Assembly: GCF_000499845.2 (NCBI RefSeq)
Contig: NC_023749.2
Span: 18,226,681-18,290,680, forward strand
DNA length: 64,000 nt
Direction: 5' to 3'
Source of the DNA: Phaseolus vulgaris
Lineage: Eukaryota > Streptophyta > Magnoliopsida > Fabales > Fabaceae
Positions 54,101 through 64,000 of the stretch are shown one piece after another. Made by a program: the position numbers and the translations under genes. The notes under the pieces are model-generated. The model was not told the origin of the DNA and did not search any database. It was given only the letters and a program-made list of their open reading frames with translations. How positions within the stretch are numbered: position 1 is the stretch's first letter; each line of letters opens with the position of its first letter.

Positions 54101-54916
54101 TGATCCTGCCTGTTGACCAGAACGTAGGAGCTTGCCTCGTCTAAGGATCGACTTGCGCACCGCTTCAAACGTCCGTCCTTCTCCAAGATCCACCTCAAGA
54201 ACCTGCAAAAGAACAGAGCGGCGCCCCTGCGGCCGATCGCACTCCAACGCCCAAGTCAGTGACCGAACCACCAAATACTGAGAGCAAGAACGCTCAAGAA
54301 ATCTCAAGGAACCGTGCAATGTTCTCTCTCACAGTGTGCTCTAGAACTCGCAAGCGTAAAGAGTATAATCTGAACGTGCGTACCTCGAAAGTTCGTTGAG
54401 AACTCTTATATACCTGGTCACTTTCTCTCTCTTGGCAGTTACAGACTTAGACACGTGGCTCGCATCCAACTGTACACGTGCCATCATCTGGAGCCTCCTT
54501 GACTTGGGCGCTGCTTCTACTCTCATTTTGCTAAGTTACTTATGCATGGTACTGCCCAGTGCATAGCTAACTTGGGAGCGCGATCTCTACTGGAATTCGC
54601 GATTTAGGGTGCCTTCGTACACCTTCCCTGTGGTCTCGCCGGCCGCCTTCATAATCTGCACCACCTTCATCTCTGGCGATGTGCTTGCTCTGGCGATCTC
54701 CGATCACTAGGTCGCCTGAGTTTACATCTGGCGACTTCATCTTTAACCCGGTGATCGCCGATTCTGGTATGCTGGAGATCGGAACACGCCAACTTAATAA
54801 CTGGCGACTTCACGAGCCCCCCGACTTCCTTCCCTTCTGCCAACCTGGCGCCTTGTCAACACGCCTATACTGTAGCTGGATGCCACGTCATCACTTCCGA
54901 CTACCAGGGCGGTACA
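54101..54916 (-). mobile_element. 5' LTR of minus-strand Tat
   Basis: On the minus strand it runs TGTACCGCCC to GGATCA, 816 bp. TATATAAG at 54405-54412 (minus). The right flank is gag of the minus-strand CRM-like element, so the Tat inserted into that element; the matching flank is lost. Confidence 0.87.
54405..54412 (-). promoter_or_regulatory. TATA box of minus-strand Tat LTR
   Basis: TATATAAG on the minus strand, about 300 bp from the LTR 3' end. Confidence 0.65.
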
Positions 54917-56083
54917 GGTAATGAAAAAGATAAGGAAGGAAAACACCTTGGATGTGAAAGTATAAGACCCATGTCAACTTGGTCTTCTTTGTCTTTTTCA
55001 TTTTTACTTGTGGTAGGTGGGTGAGTGAGGTCTTGTTTTACCTTGTTTTGCTTTAAGATTTGCTTTTGTGGACAATGAAGAGCTATGTGCCCAAAACCTA
55101 AACATTTAAAACATTTTGGTAGTTGACTTAGGAGTAGAAGGATTTGTAGTAGAAACTTTTTTTGGAAACAAGGTTTGTTTGGAAAAATTGGAAGGAGAAT
55201 TTTGAGTAGAAATTCTGTTGGCATCCTTCCTAGAAGAGTTGTAGAAATCATCATCATGAGTATTTTTGAAAGTTGTTTTCAAAAGATAGGATTCCACCTT
55301 GATGGCTTTGCGAAACACTTTCTTTAAAGAGTACTCATTTAATTCTACAAATTCTCTAATATCTCTTCTCAAACCACGTACAAACCATTTTATCTTTGAC
55401 TCTTCATTAGCATGTATATTCATTTTAGTCAAAGTTGTTTCAAAATCTTTAAAGTATTCATCTACCATCCTATGTCCTTGAGGAAGCCTTTGGAACTTCA
55501 ACAAGTGTTCCTTCCTAGAAGGAGGAACAAACCTCGCGCGCATACACTCTTTCAAAGCATTCCAAGAAACCACGAGAGGTTTCTTGCGATATATAATGTC
55601 CATTACAATTTTATGCCACCATTCTTTGGCATAGCCCAAAAAGGATGAAGAAACTACCCTAAGTTTATCGTCATCTTGGACCTTATACACATGAAAATAA
55701 TGGTCAACCTTAGCCTCCCAATCTAAATACACATTAGGATCACTATCACCATTAAAACTAGGGACTTTGGCACAAGAAATGTTGAACACTTGGTGATATC
55801 TTTGGTCACGGTTATAGCTCTCTTCATGAGAATGATGGTGAGGCTTCCTTCTTCTATGTTCCTCTTCACGGCCAAAGTCATTTGAAGAACCTCTAGATGA
55901 AGGTCTATGTGAATGATGCCCACTATTGATAGAGTGAGATGGCCTAGCTTGTTGCACCTCCATCTTTTGCAATTTTTCTTCCAAACGCCTAATGGTGCGT
56001 TGAGCTTCATGCAATTCTCCAAGGACCGAAGCTTTGGAAGGAGAATGTTGTTTGTAAGATGCACCACTTGAATAGCCAGCCAT
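54917..56083 (-). pseudogene. CRM-like gag, minus strand, truncated
   Basis: ATG at 56083 (MAGYSSGASYKQHSPSK), matching the start at 29277 and 38991. Gag core [15 protein letters not shown] and AKEWWHKIVMDI. A frameshift near 55100-55250 separates the first frame from the zinc knuckle CFKCLGFGHIALHC. The gene is cut at 54917 by the Tat LTR. Divergence from the other copies is clear, so it is an older subfamily. Confidence 0.85.
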
Positions 56084-57306
56084 TTGCAAATGAAAACAGC
56101 AAACACACAAAAACAGCAAACAAGTCAAGAAACAAAGTTAGCAAAAAAAAAAAAAAGAATTTGGCACCCAAATTGCCGAAGTAAATTTGGCCAGAAAAAG
56201 AGGTCACTCTCAAAGAAATAATGTCCTTGCACCAATCTGATCTTGAGGTCTTGGAATCCTCAAATGAAATATGTCAAAGCAAGGCACACCAATCTCAAAG
56301 CCAACCACAACAAAACCAATGAAGCAATAAAGACAAACAAGAAAAAGTATAAGCAATGAAAGGCTAGAACAAAAGGAATACTAGATGTTTGACAAACTCA
56401 AAGATTAATGAACAAAAGACAAGCAAGAAAAATAAGGAACTCAATGAGAAAGTAGGCACACAAAAGAATACTTAAAGAAAAGCACTAGAGTAGATGAAGA
56501 AAACAAAAATTAGCTACTGGAAATATTTTTTTTTATGCAAACTGTGCGTGATGTTCACTGATTTAACTGGAATGATATAGAACGAACTGGATTATGAAAT
56601 TTTAACCACACAAACTTCAAGATCTTAGCTCAAAAATGGCACTGGAATCACTTAAAAACAGAAAGCCAAGTAATTGAGATAAATTTTTCAAAATCGCTGC
56701 CAGATTACCGTATTTTTTTCGGCAGAATTGTACACTTTTTGTATTTTATTTATCATTTTTTGTGTACTTTGAATTTTTGAGTACTTCTTTTTTCTACTCT
56801 TTTCTAACACTTTGAAGAACACAAATCCAGAATTTCAGAATTTTCCAGTGAGTAAATCAATTGCAATAAGGAAAAACAGTAAGCACATTTTCAGAAAACA
56901 GGGGAATCCTAATAGGAATGAAAAACAGAATTATGAACTAGCAAAGACATAATGGAAAATGATGTATAGGAACTTGTATAGGTCTAGAATACAAGCATAA
57001 ACTCAAACTAAAACAGAAAATGCACAAAGGATCAAATATCAAACTCAGAAAATTATATGACACCAAAGCAAGAAACAACAAATTCAATAAAAGTACTACA
57101 AAAAGTGATGACAATTATGGAAAAAACAAGACTAAGACAAAACTTGTATGGATACAAAAAGGAAAATACTCAAACATATGATAGGCAATATAAAGAAAAC
57201 AGCAATAAAACTCAAATAAGCCTAAAAACAGAACCGTAAATTGCAAGAAATTAAAGAGCTCTTGAAATTAAAGTGCAACACAACTCAAAAATTAAACAAG
57301 AACACA
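56084..57306 (-). other. Leader of minus-strand CRM-like element
   Basis: Reverse complement aligns with 27950-29276 and 1-804, including the conserved TTTTTTTCGGCAGAATTG block near 56715. No gene supported. Confidence 0.75.
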
Positions 57307-57324
57307 CCTAAACTCTTGACACCA
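57307..57324 (-). other. Primer-binding site, decayed
   Basis: Minus strand TGGTGTCAAGAGTTTAGG, two bases from the LTR; a diverged initiator-Met-type site. Confidence 0.65.
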
Positions 57325-57326
57325 CA

Positions 57327-58355
57327 TGATGTGATTCCACTAGCACGCTTTGAATGATTCTTGACATTCTTAGGAATCATCTTGAGTTGGTTATGAGATA
57401 GACACTTTATCATAGAATTGGATCAAGGTTCTATGAACAAGAACTCACCAAAACTAGTGCCAAAACACAAACTCATATGGAAGTTCCAATTATTGTCAAA
57501 TTGAACTGATTAGAATGGAACAAAAGATAAGAAAACTGAATTAGAAGTGCTGGAAATTAAAAGGCACCGAACCAAAATCAAAATAGAAGAAGAACAGCAG
57601 CTTGAAAATGAAAAATGCCGAACCAAAAGACAAGGAACACAAGCTAATACATGGATATAACAAGAGAAGGAAGGAAGGAAAAGAGAAAGCTCATGAAGAT
57701 GGAGGAATGGTTGGATGATCATGCCACTAGGAGGATGGAGACTCCAAGATAAGTGTGCAAGCCGCCACTTGAGGTAACCATGGAACCTTCAAGATAAGAC
57801 TAGTGAAGAAGGCACAAAGCTCTCCAATGCTCTCTCAAAAATTGAGTATAGTTTCTCTAATCAAAATTCAAATCTCAATTTTACAAGCTAAGCACCTTTA
57901 TTTATAGCCTAGAGGTGCTGAAAAATAGGTGGGAAAATTCAAATAAACTCATTTGAAATTCCCACCAAAAACAAGTCACATGGGAGGTGTGACCTTTTTC
58001 TACTATGACACCTCCTAAAAACTACACCTACACCACTCTCCTAAGTCACATGGACAATGTGACTTTATTTTACATTTTCACACTCCTTTATTTAATAACC
58101 ACACCTCCTAAAACTATACAAGAGTATTTCAAAGCTTGGCCTTGCCCCTCATGGGATGGACTTGGGCTCTTTGGGCTTCGTCCTTCTTGGGCTTGGGCTT
58201 GGGCTTTGGGCTTGGGCTTGGGCTTTGGGCTTGGGCCTCATCTTTATTTTATGTCTTCTTTTAATTTTGAGAAGACTAGAAGGAAGAACTTCAAATGTGA
58301 GGGTGGATGTCCTCTTCCTCCATTAATAAAAACCTCCTTTATTTGATTCTCATCA
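57327..58355 (-). mobile_element. 5' LTR of minus-strand CRM-like element
   Basis: Minus strand TGATGAGAATCAAATAAAGG to AATCACATCA, 1029 bp. GGGCTT repeats at about 58180-58240; TATAAATA at 57899-57906. Right flank is copia RNase H (GTTAT at 58356-58360). Confidence 0.9.
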
Positions 58356-58688
58356 GTTATTCAGATTCTGACTTTGCAGGATAGAAAGAGCACAAGTGGC
58401 ACTTGTCACCTTCTTGGCTCAAGCCTAATCTCATGGCATAGCAAGAAGCAAGCATGTGTTGCTCTCTCTACTGCTGAGGCTGAATATATAGCTGCTGGAA
58501 GCTGTTGTGCACAGATTCTATGGCTCAAGCAACAACTTGCAGATTTTGGTTTACAAATCAGCAAGGTTCCCTTAATGTGTGATAACACAAGTGCCATCAA
58601 TCTTACCAAAAATCAGATTCAGCACCCAAGGACCAAACATATTGAGATAAGGCATAATTTCATTAGGGATCATGTAAACAATGGGAAC
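58356..58688 (+). pseudogene. Copia RNase H fragment
   Basis: YSDSDFAG, a small deletion, then RKSTSGTCHLLGSSLISWHSKKQ, ALSTAEAEYIAAGSC, LMCDNTSAINLTKN and HIEIRHNFIRDHV. This is the Ty1/copia RNase H C-terminal part, cut at both ends by LTRs. It may be the distal part of the copia whose 5' end is at 32633-35270; integrase and RT between them are not in the window. Confidence 0.88.
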
Positions 58689-59866
58689 TGTTCCGGCCGG
58701 TTGACCTGGGACGTCTTTGTGCACAACCTTGCCCGTCAGCTAGGGACGCCTTCCCTCTGGCTACCTGTGGATACCTGCAAAAAAGGACAAAAGGGCGCCC
58801 TAGCGGCCGTTTGCATTCCGACGCTCAAGTCAGCTAGCAAGAAACACCAAAAACTTTGCACCTCCGTATCGGAGCACCGTGAATGGCACTCGGAAGGTGG
58901 TAAACGAAACTGTGTATTGTGTATCTTTTCTCCTTCTGGCAAACAACCTTTCTTTAGTCCCTTGTGCGTAGCCTCAAGACTCGAGCAAGCAACTAGAGTG
59001 TATTCTGGGAAAATTTGCCAAAAGTTCGAACCCCGTTTCCAACATCCCAGGTTTTATTTAAACGCCCCTAGCATTTAAAGCGTCTTAAGGCGCATTTAAT
59101 TATGAAACGTTCAGCGCCTTTTAAGACGTTTAAACCGCCTGAAGCATTTAAAGTACCTTAAAACGCTCGAAACGTAAACTTTAATATAGCTTTAATTACC
59201 TTATACCTGACAAGTGGATGTTTCTGTTCTGACCTGGCTGTTATTACACGTGGAGGGCCTCACAGCATCGTGACCCAACATGGGGGTATTTCGTCGTGTG
59301 AGTCCTCCTTCCTTGGCGCGAGGGGTGACTTTTTTGGGTGCCAGCTCATGCCCCCAAGCCTCTAGTCACTCGCTTTGAGAGCGTATCTACCTTCCTCTCG
59401 TACCCTGCACCTGGTTACCCCTGGGCGTGACCCTCTCATGAGTCGTATCTTTCCCAAGGGCCTCTCTGGGGCGACATGGGCACTTCACGAGTCAGATTGC
59501 TCTCCACTGGCGTTAGTACTATGGCCTTGAAGCCACCTTTCTCTTCCCTTTATTGCTATCCCAGGTTATCGGGGTTCGAGGCCTTCCCATGGCGTCACTC
59601 CCTCCATGGTCTTTCCTACCCATGGGTATCGGGGAGCAACGCTGTGGATGCCTTGCTCTGGGGACATTTTACCTTGGCGACGCCCTACCTTGGCGAGGCC
59701 CTACCTTGGCGACGCCTTGACTTGGCAACGTCTTATCTGGGCGACTCTTCCTCTCGGCGATGCTTGCACTTGGCGTCGCCTCACCTAGGCGACGCCTTAT
59801 GTTGACTTTGACCTTGACGCTGACTTTGACCTTGACTTTGCCAACGCCCGGGTACGGGACGGTACA
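58689..59866 (-). mobile_element. 3' LTR of a minus-strand Tat element
   Basis: Minus strand TGTACCGTCCC to GGAACA, 1178 bp, with its polypurine tract at 59867-59885 on the inner side. U3 contains a 16-bp tandem array at 59670-59797. AT-rich TTTAAATAAAAC near 59051-59062 is a possible TATA box. The left edge lies in copia RNase H. Confidence 0.82.
59670..59797. repeat. Eight tandem 16-bp units in LTR U3
   Basis: Units follow TACCTTGGCGACGCCC with increasing drift (core TTGGCGACGCC). They are followed by two 18-bp units of TGACTTTGACCTTGACGC type at about 59803-59838. The open frame across them reflects the repeat. Confidence 0.85.
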
Positions 59867-59885
59867 CAAGCCCCCTAGTCTTAAG
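59867..59885 (-). other. Polypurine tract of minus-strand Tat
   Basis: Minus strand CTTAAGACTAGGGGGCTTG directly before TGTACC, like 11321-11337. Confidence 0.8.
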
Positions 59886-60359
59886 CTGATGACTTGTTTT
59901 TAGCAAAAAGACTAAGGCCTCGCCCACGCCATCCACGTGGCATCCTGGTGACGTGTCATTCTTGCTGATGTGACACTCCTCAAACTATTGACGTGACATT
60001 CTCTGAACCATTGAGGTGCTCTTAATGGGTGATTGGACATCCTCTGAAACGGGGAAAGCAATACTTTTTGGGGACACGATTAATCGCTTGCCACGTGGTT
60101 CATCACGCGGTCAGTCTCAAAAGCCTTTTGCGCTCCCAGTGAGCGCCTAATCCTACGACACGTGGCATCATCGCACGGTCACCATCTGTTGCCCGTCGCG
60201 CTCATCGCAACGTTTAAGTTACCCAAACTCCGCGCTCGAAACCACTGTTTCATCCACTCTCTCTGCATTCCCGCACTGTTCATCTCCTTCGAGCTCTTTC
60301 TCTGCAATCCCTGCTCTCTCCTTCGCGCTTCCATTCCTTCCCTACTTCGACACTCAAAG
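59886..60359 (+). promoter_or_regulatory. Promoter and first exon of antisense gene, fifth copy
   Basis: G-box at 60159-60164 in ACGACACGTGGCATCATCG, the same spacing and flank as in copies A and C. A CT-rich leader follows, ending CTCAAAG at 60359. No TATA box is clear. The gene points to the right, opposite to its host element. Confidence 0.6.
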
Positions 60360-60595
60360 GTATGATTTTTTCTGCCCTTGCTGACTCTTCTTCTTCATTG
60401 CATTGCATTGTTGTGTATGAACTGCCTGGGACTGTTTATTTTCTTGTGTTCTCGTGATGTTTGTGTGTTTCTTCGTTCCCCATCGTTCTTCTTTTCTTAC
60501 GTGGGTAGGGTTTCCCTAGGGTTCCTCCTATTTTCCCCTTTTTCTTCTTCGAACCCCCTTTTCGCTGAACCCTTTCTTTTTTCTTCACTCTTCAG
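60360..60595 (+). other. 5'-UTR intron of antisense gene, fifth copy
   Basis: Donor CAAAG|GTATGATTTT, acceptor TTCACTCTTCAG, 236 bp, T-rich. Exon 1 starts 11 bases before the ATG, as in copy C. Confidence 0.75.
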
Positions 60596-60606
60596 CTTTC
60601 GATCAG

Positions 60607-60880
60607 ATGGCGCGAGATAAAGCCATTGTCGATCCTCCGCCCCCCGTGTCCCCCTACAAAGAGGAGAATGGATGGGCCTCCAGTGATCTCCTCGCGGAGT
60701 GCTCTACATTGACCTCCATCACAGACGTGGAGGCCCACAGGGGAGACCCCGCGGTTTACAATTTCAATGCTTTCCACAAAACCCACGATTCCCACGTCCT
60801 AGTATGCCGTGTGAAACCGGGGGAACCTGTTTGCGTGGACTCGAGGGCCACCAGGGGAAGTCCCTTCTTCTTCCTCTACC
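60607..60880 (+). pseudogene. Antisense Tat gene, exon 1, fifth copy (truncated)
   Basis: MARDKAIVDPPPPVSP, then ENGWASSDLLAECSTL, PGEPVCVDSRATRGSPFFFLYL, aligning with the start of the globular domain in copies A and C. It is open until about 60880, where minus-strand copia LTR sequence takes over. The shorter N-terminal linker resembles copy C. Confidence 0.82.
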
Positions 60881-61535
60881 TACACCACAACCAAGAGAGT
60901 GACCTTGATCCCCTCATGACACACACTCTTCTTAGCTAACACGCTAACACTAAGATTGCTGATCTTGATCCCCTCAAGAACACACACCCAATCTCAGCAA
61001 ACACAAAAACGAAACTTGTTTAGCAGAGTACAAGGATTACACTTATACAGAAGATAATCTGAAATCAATACAAGAAGAATCATATTCCACACACTTTGAT
61101 CAAATCACAAACTCTAAGCAGCTCTTTGAAAAACTCAAAAACTCTATTAAAAAATCTTCTCTTCTTTACAAATCTGTTTTTCTGAATTATTCAAAGATGT
61201 TGTTTGTTATCAAATCTTAACAAACTCTTTAATTGCATTTAATGATTGGTCAAAGCATTTAATGACTGGAGCATAAGCAGTTAAATCATTTAAAGCTCAG
61301 TCAGAGACAAAATAGTTTTTCTGTTATGGTACCAAAACAAACAATCGGTTGTTTCCTCGAATCAATCGGTTGTTTTGGTTTTAACAACTCAACCATTTGA
61401 AAAACAGTTTTCAATCTTTTCTAAAAACATCTAAGTATAAACAATCGGTTGTTTCGACAAAACAATCGGTTGTTTTTAACTTAGTTTGAAAAACATTTTT
61501 CTTTCAAAATGATTGAGAATGCCTATGCTTTAGGT
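60881..61535 (-). mobile_element. Copia LTR fragment, minus strand
   Basis: Reverse complement aligns with about 32770-33440 of the copia LTR (blocks CTTGAGGGGATCAAG and CAAACTAAGTTAAAA). Both LTR ends are missing. Two motif pairs (61340/61361 and 61440/61461) keep the 21-bp spacing. Confidence 0.82.
61340..61475 (-). repeat. Two 21-bp-spaced motif pairs, minus-strand copia LTR
   Basis: Plus-strand starts 61340 and 61361, 61440 and 61461, form AACAATCGGTTG. They are the counterparts of the pairs at 32933/32954 and 32832/32853. Confidence 0.9.
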
Positions 61536-61938
61536 TTCCCTTGTTGATTCTAAGACTAGAGAACTTGAGACCAGCAACAGCAGCCCATACCTCATGAGTT
61601 ATCTCCATTTCTACACCTTTCACATGAGAAATTAGATTGTTTCCCTCAAACTTGAGATTTGTGTAGAACACCCTTACCAAATCTGAGTAAATGTTTCCTT
61701 TCATCTCCAGGAACTTTCTGAGAGATTGATCTTTGAGCAGCCTCCTTACATTAACAAGATTTTGACTTTTCAGCCAATCAAAGCACACAACCTTGGGGTT
61801 GTTTATCTTTTTGATACTTGTTTCATACCTATACATCTCAATAAGATCATTGTTTCAAGAAAGCCAGCCTTCTAGCCTTCCTTCAGATCTTACACCTCTG
61901 GTTTTGACTATCTTTGAGGTGGGAGGAGTTGATTCCAT
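61504..61938 (-). pseudogene. Unrecognised ORF with own TATA box (one stop)
   Basis: ATG at 61938 (MESTPPTSKIVKTRGVRSEG), TGA near 61855, then an open frame to 61504. Visible blocks: FDWLKSQNLVNVRR, LRKFLEMKGNIYSDLVRVFY, NLISHVKGVEMEITHEVW. The layout recalls plant transposon-associated proteins of unknown function; this is a weak impression. The last 12 or so codons run into copia LTR sequence. It has the same orientation as the copia pieces on both sides, between gag and LTR, the place of an extra ORF or a captured gene. Confidence 0.55.
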
Positions 61939-62695
61939 GATGGCATAAAAGAAAACAGAGAAAAGCTCACTTCACAGATTTTGCAAGAGATGTTGCAATT
62001 GGTTGTTCTTGTGGAAGAGATCAGCTGCAACAGATTTTATAGCAGTAAAAGAATCAAAAGCATTCAATGACATGAGTGGGTACCAGATTTTCAGAGAGAG
62101 AGGACTTGACCCTGCCCTGCACAGAAAACATCAGAAAAAGCTGAAAATCACATGGTCTTCACATGTGATCTTTTACTAGTCATTAAGGCTCTTAAATTTC
62201 CAAGATTTTGGAATATATTCTTTTATGACTGTTGTAACTTCTCTCTGAACATGAACAACTTTCAACACAGGTTCTTTGACCAAGATTCTCTCTTTGAATT
62301 GATCTGCAACGGATAGAAATTCAAAAGAGCAATTAAATTGATTTCTTCACAGTGCTATCAGACTCAAAACAATCGGTATCGGTTGTTTTTCTGCAGCAGT
62401 TAAACTGATTTTGAATTTCAATCATGAGCAGAAAGAGTTCAAAGCAAATGACATTGACCATTTTAAAGAAGATTTTTAATCATGAGAAAGAACTTTAAAG
62501 CAGAAATTAAGAACAGAGAAAGGAAAGTCTTATCCTTATGTTATTTCTTCAATGAGCCATGTGCTTTATGATCAAGAAGCCTCTTCTCACTGTTAAGGGC
62601 TTTTGGATAGATGCAGAGCATTGATTCAACTTCAATGATGGTCTTTTTCTTCCAAGTACTTGATCACATGACTTAATTCCTGCACAATTATGAGT
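61939..62695 (-). other. Upstream region of the ORF, and copia remnant
   Basis: TATAAAA on the minus strand at 62035-62041, about 100 bp before the ATG, could serve the ORF at 61504-61938. A collapsed form of the copia motif (AACAATCGGTATCGG) lies at 62368. No other gene seen. Confidence 0.5.
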
Positions 62696-62866
62696 TCAAG
62701 CAACAAGATTTGGTCCCTTCACAAATGTGGGTCCAATAGATTTCTTTTTCTCATTTGGCACCTCACATCCTTTCGGAATCCATTTCATGTAGCCTCTAGG
62801 AACAGAGAATTTTCTTATTTTGCAGAATCTAACCGAATGGCCCTTTTTCATGCAATAAAAGCATGT

Positions 62867-62902
62867 AACAACCGGTTGTTTTGATTTAACAATCGGTTGT
62901 GT
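62867..62902 (-). repeat. 21-bp-spaced motif pair in minus-strand copia gag
   Basis: Starts 62867 (AACAACCGGTTG) and 62888 (AACAATCGGTTG). Counterpart of 34724/34745, just upstream of the zinc knuckle. Confidence 0.9.
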
Positions 62903-63020
62903 TTACTGGCTTTCTTGAAATTTTTTTTGAAAACTTATCTTGTTGGTTCTGTGGATTGAAACCTAAACCAGCCTTTCTTAAAACACAGCTTTGAGATGCC
63001 AAGACATTCTCAAAGTTAGA

Positions 63021-63216
63021 TTTCCCCTTTGAAAGCTTGTCCACAATTTCAACAAGATAATGAACCTTTTTCTCAAGATTTTCACAATTTTCGCAAATGA
63101 GAGTCACACTTGCAAGAATTTCCCCTTTGAAAGCTTGTCCACAGTTTCAACAAGATAATGAACATTTTTCTCAAGATTTTCACAATTTTTACAAATGAGA
63201 GTGTCACACTTGCAAT
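63021..63216. repeat. 98-bp tandem duplication in copia gag
   Basis: TTTCCCCTTTGAAAGCTTG starts at 63021 and again at 63119; the units are nearly identical. 98 is not a multiple of three. Confidence 0.88.
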
Positions 63217-63232
63217 AAGCATTTTTTAAATG

Positions 63233-64000
63233 TGATCCTGCCGGCAACTCGAACGGGAAGGAATCGCTTTGTAACACTCTCTGCCCTGTCTACGCGACTG
63301 CGTCTTCTGCAGAATCACCCTCAGGACCTTCACTTGCTGTTCCAAACGTGACCTGCAAAACACACAGACGGAGCCTCTAGCGGCCGTTTGCACTCCGACG
63401 ATCAAGTTAGTCCAACAGAACCACCAGAAACTGGAAACTAGTAATGTGTGTGTGAAAAACTCTTGCACTCTGTTTTTCGTCTCTCTTTTTTCTCCCTTCC
63501 CCCCACTCTTCCCTGATTCTCTCCTTTATCTCTCTTTCTCTGCTTCTGGGCATAACAGAATTTTGTTATGCTTTTCTGGCATGTGTCAGAACCCTGTTAT
63601 GCTTTTCAGAGAAAGCGTACCTTCAGAATCAGCAGTGGGGAGCGTGAGGGTCTGCGCATGTCTGCGCGTCTCTGCGCTTGGCTGCGCCTGTCTGTACCTT
63701 CAGTGGTACGGAGTGCTCTTTTGTCTGGACCGCACCCCTCTCAGATGATGACACGTGGAGGCCTGCAACTCACATCTAACCACACACGTGTCACTTACTG
63801 GAAGGGCTCTAGCGCTTCTCTTTGTGTGCCTAAGTTACGCCCTTGCGGAGTAACTTAGGATGTTTCTCTTATCTGGGTAAATCGCATACTCTTAGGAAAA
63901 CGTCGGGTGTGGCTGGTCTAGGCACACTCACCAAACGTTGCTCTCTGCGTAGGCGACTTACCCTTCACGATGCCACGCACGCAATGGGTTGAGGGAATCA
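63233..64000 (-). mobile_element. Tat LTR (TGATCC type), runs off the window
   Basis: Plus-strand TGATCCTGCCGGC is the reverse of the LTR 3' end at 26141-26153. The sequence is the reverse complement of about 25380-26153 with scattered changes. It was inserted into minus-strand copia gag. The 22-bp palindrome is kept with one mismatch. Confidence 0.87.

Larger units (their letters stand above)
62696..63232 (-). pseudogene. Copia gag C-terminal part, minus strand
   Basis: Reads ENLEKKVHYLVEIVDKLSKG, SCVLRKAGLGFNPQNQQDKF, zinc knuckle region ending KKGHSVRFCKIRKFSV, and GPTFVKGPNL before TGA at 62696-62698. It matches 34540-34929. A 98-bp tandem duplication (63021-63216) breaks the frame. Right end cut by a Tat LTR at 63233. 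Confidence 0.83.

Noticed and set aside
58690..59078. C-terminal half of the frame 58374-59078
   Set aside because: Copia RNase H ends at 58688; the rest is Tat LTR read by chance.
59476..59805. 109-codon frame in the LTR
   Set aside because: It is produced by the 16-bp tandem repeats and has no protein features.
1..64000. Host genes, tRNA or rRNA genes, CRISPR arrays, DNA transposons
   Set aside because: No cloverleaf, rRNA block, spaced direct-repeat array or transposase with terminal inverted repeats could be seen; all long frames fit LTR retrotransposons.

Overview
This window looks like plant nuclear heterochromatin. I found no host gene, rRNA or tRNA in it; almost every base can be assigned to LTR retrotransposons inserted into one another. 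Three lineages are visible. (1) Ty3/gypsy elements of the Tat type, recognised by a second, archaeal-type RNase H after the usual one, a D-D-35-E integrase, a TGGCGCC-type primer site and a long 3' region carrying a gene in the opposite direction. (2) Chromovirus-like Ty3/gypsy elements closest to the CRM type, with an initiator-Met-like primer site and an integrase frame that runs into the 3' LTR. (3) A Ty1/copia family. The combination suggests a eudicot, probably a legume; that last step is inference from general familiarity, not from a search.

Layout. 1-1523: minus-strand CRM-like element entering from the left, with its LTR sitting inside a Tat gag. 1524-26153: three plus-strand Tat copies head to tail (A 1524-12044, B 12045-19823, C 19824-26153), each truncated and peppered with stops. 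26154-32632: a degenerate Tat gag split by a gag-only CRM-like element (26931-32365) flanked by an unusual 165-bp duplication. 32633-35270: the 5' part of a copia element. 35271-50986: Tat copy D. Its 5' LTR is split by a solo CRM-like LTR (35533-36552) and by a complete 8.7-kb CRM-like element (36691-45375, target duplication GCAGG), which itself holds a solo LTR (42527-43493, target duplication TTTAT). 50987-54916: the antisense-gene exon of copy D joined to the 5' half of a minus-strand Tat element. 54917-58355: 5' half of a minus-strand CRM-like element. 58356-58688: copia RNase H remnant. 58689-60880: 3' end of another minus-strand Tat element. 60881-63232: minus-strand copia pieces with an extra ORF. 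63233-64000: a Tat LTR running off the window.

The most interesting system is the antisense gene in the 3' region of the Tat elements. Five copies of different age are present. They share one gene model: a G-box (CACGTG) upstream, a 5'-UTR intron, an ATG exon with a conserved globular domain, a phase-1 intron whose junction always encodes Ile-Asp, and a second exon that is proline-rich, basic and coiled-coil. In copy C the protein begins MARLKQTAR, close to the histone H3 tail. A second unexpected pattern is a near-palindromic motif (AACAACCGATTGTT) in the copia family, occurring as pairs at exactly 21 bp in all eight pairs found, in the LTR and in the gag coding region.
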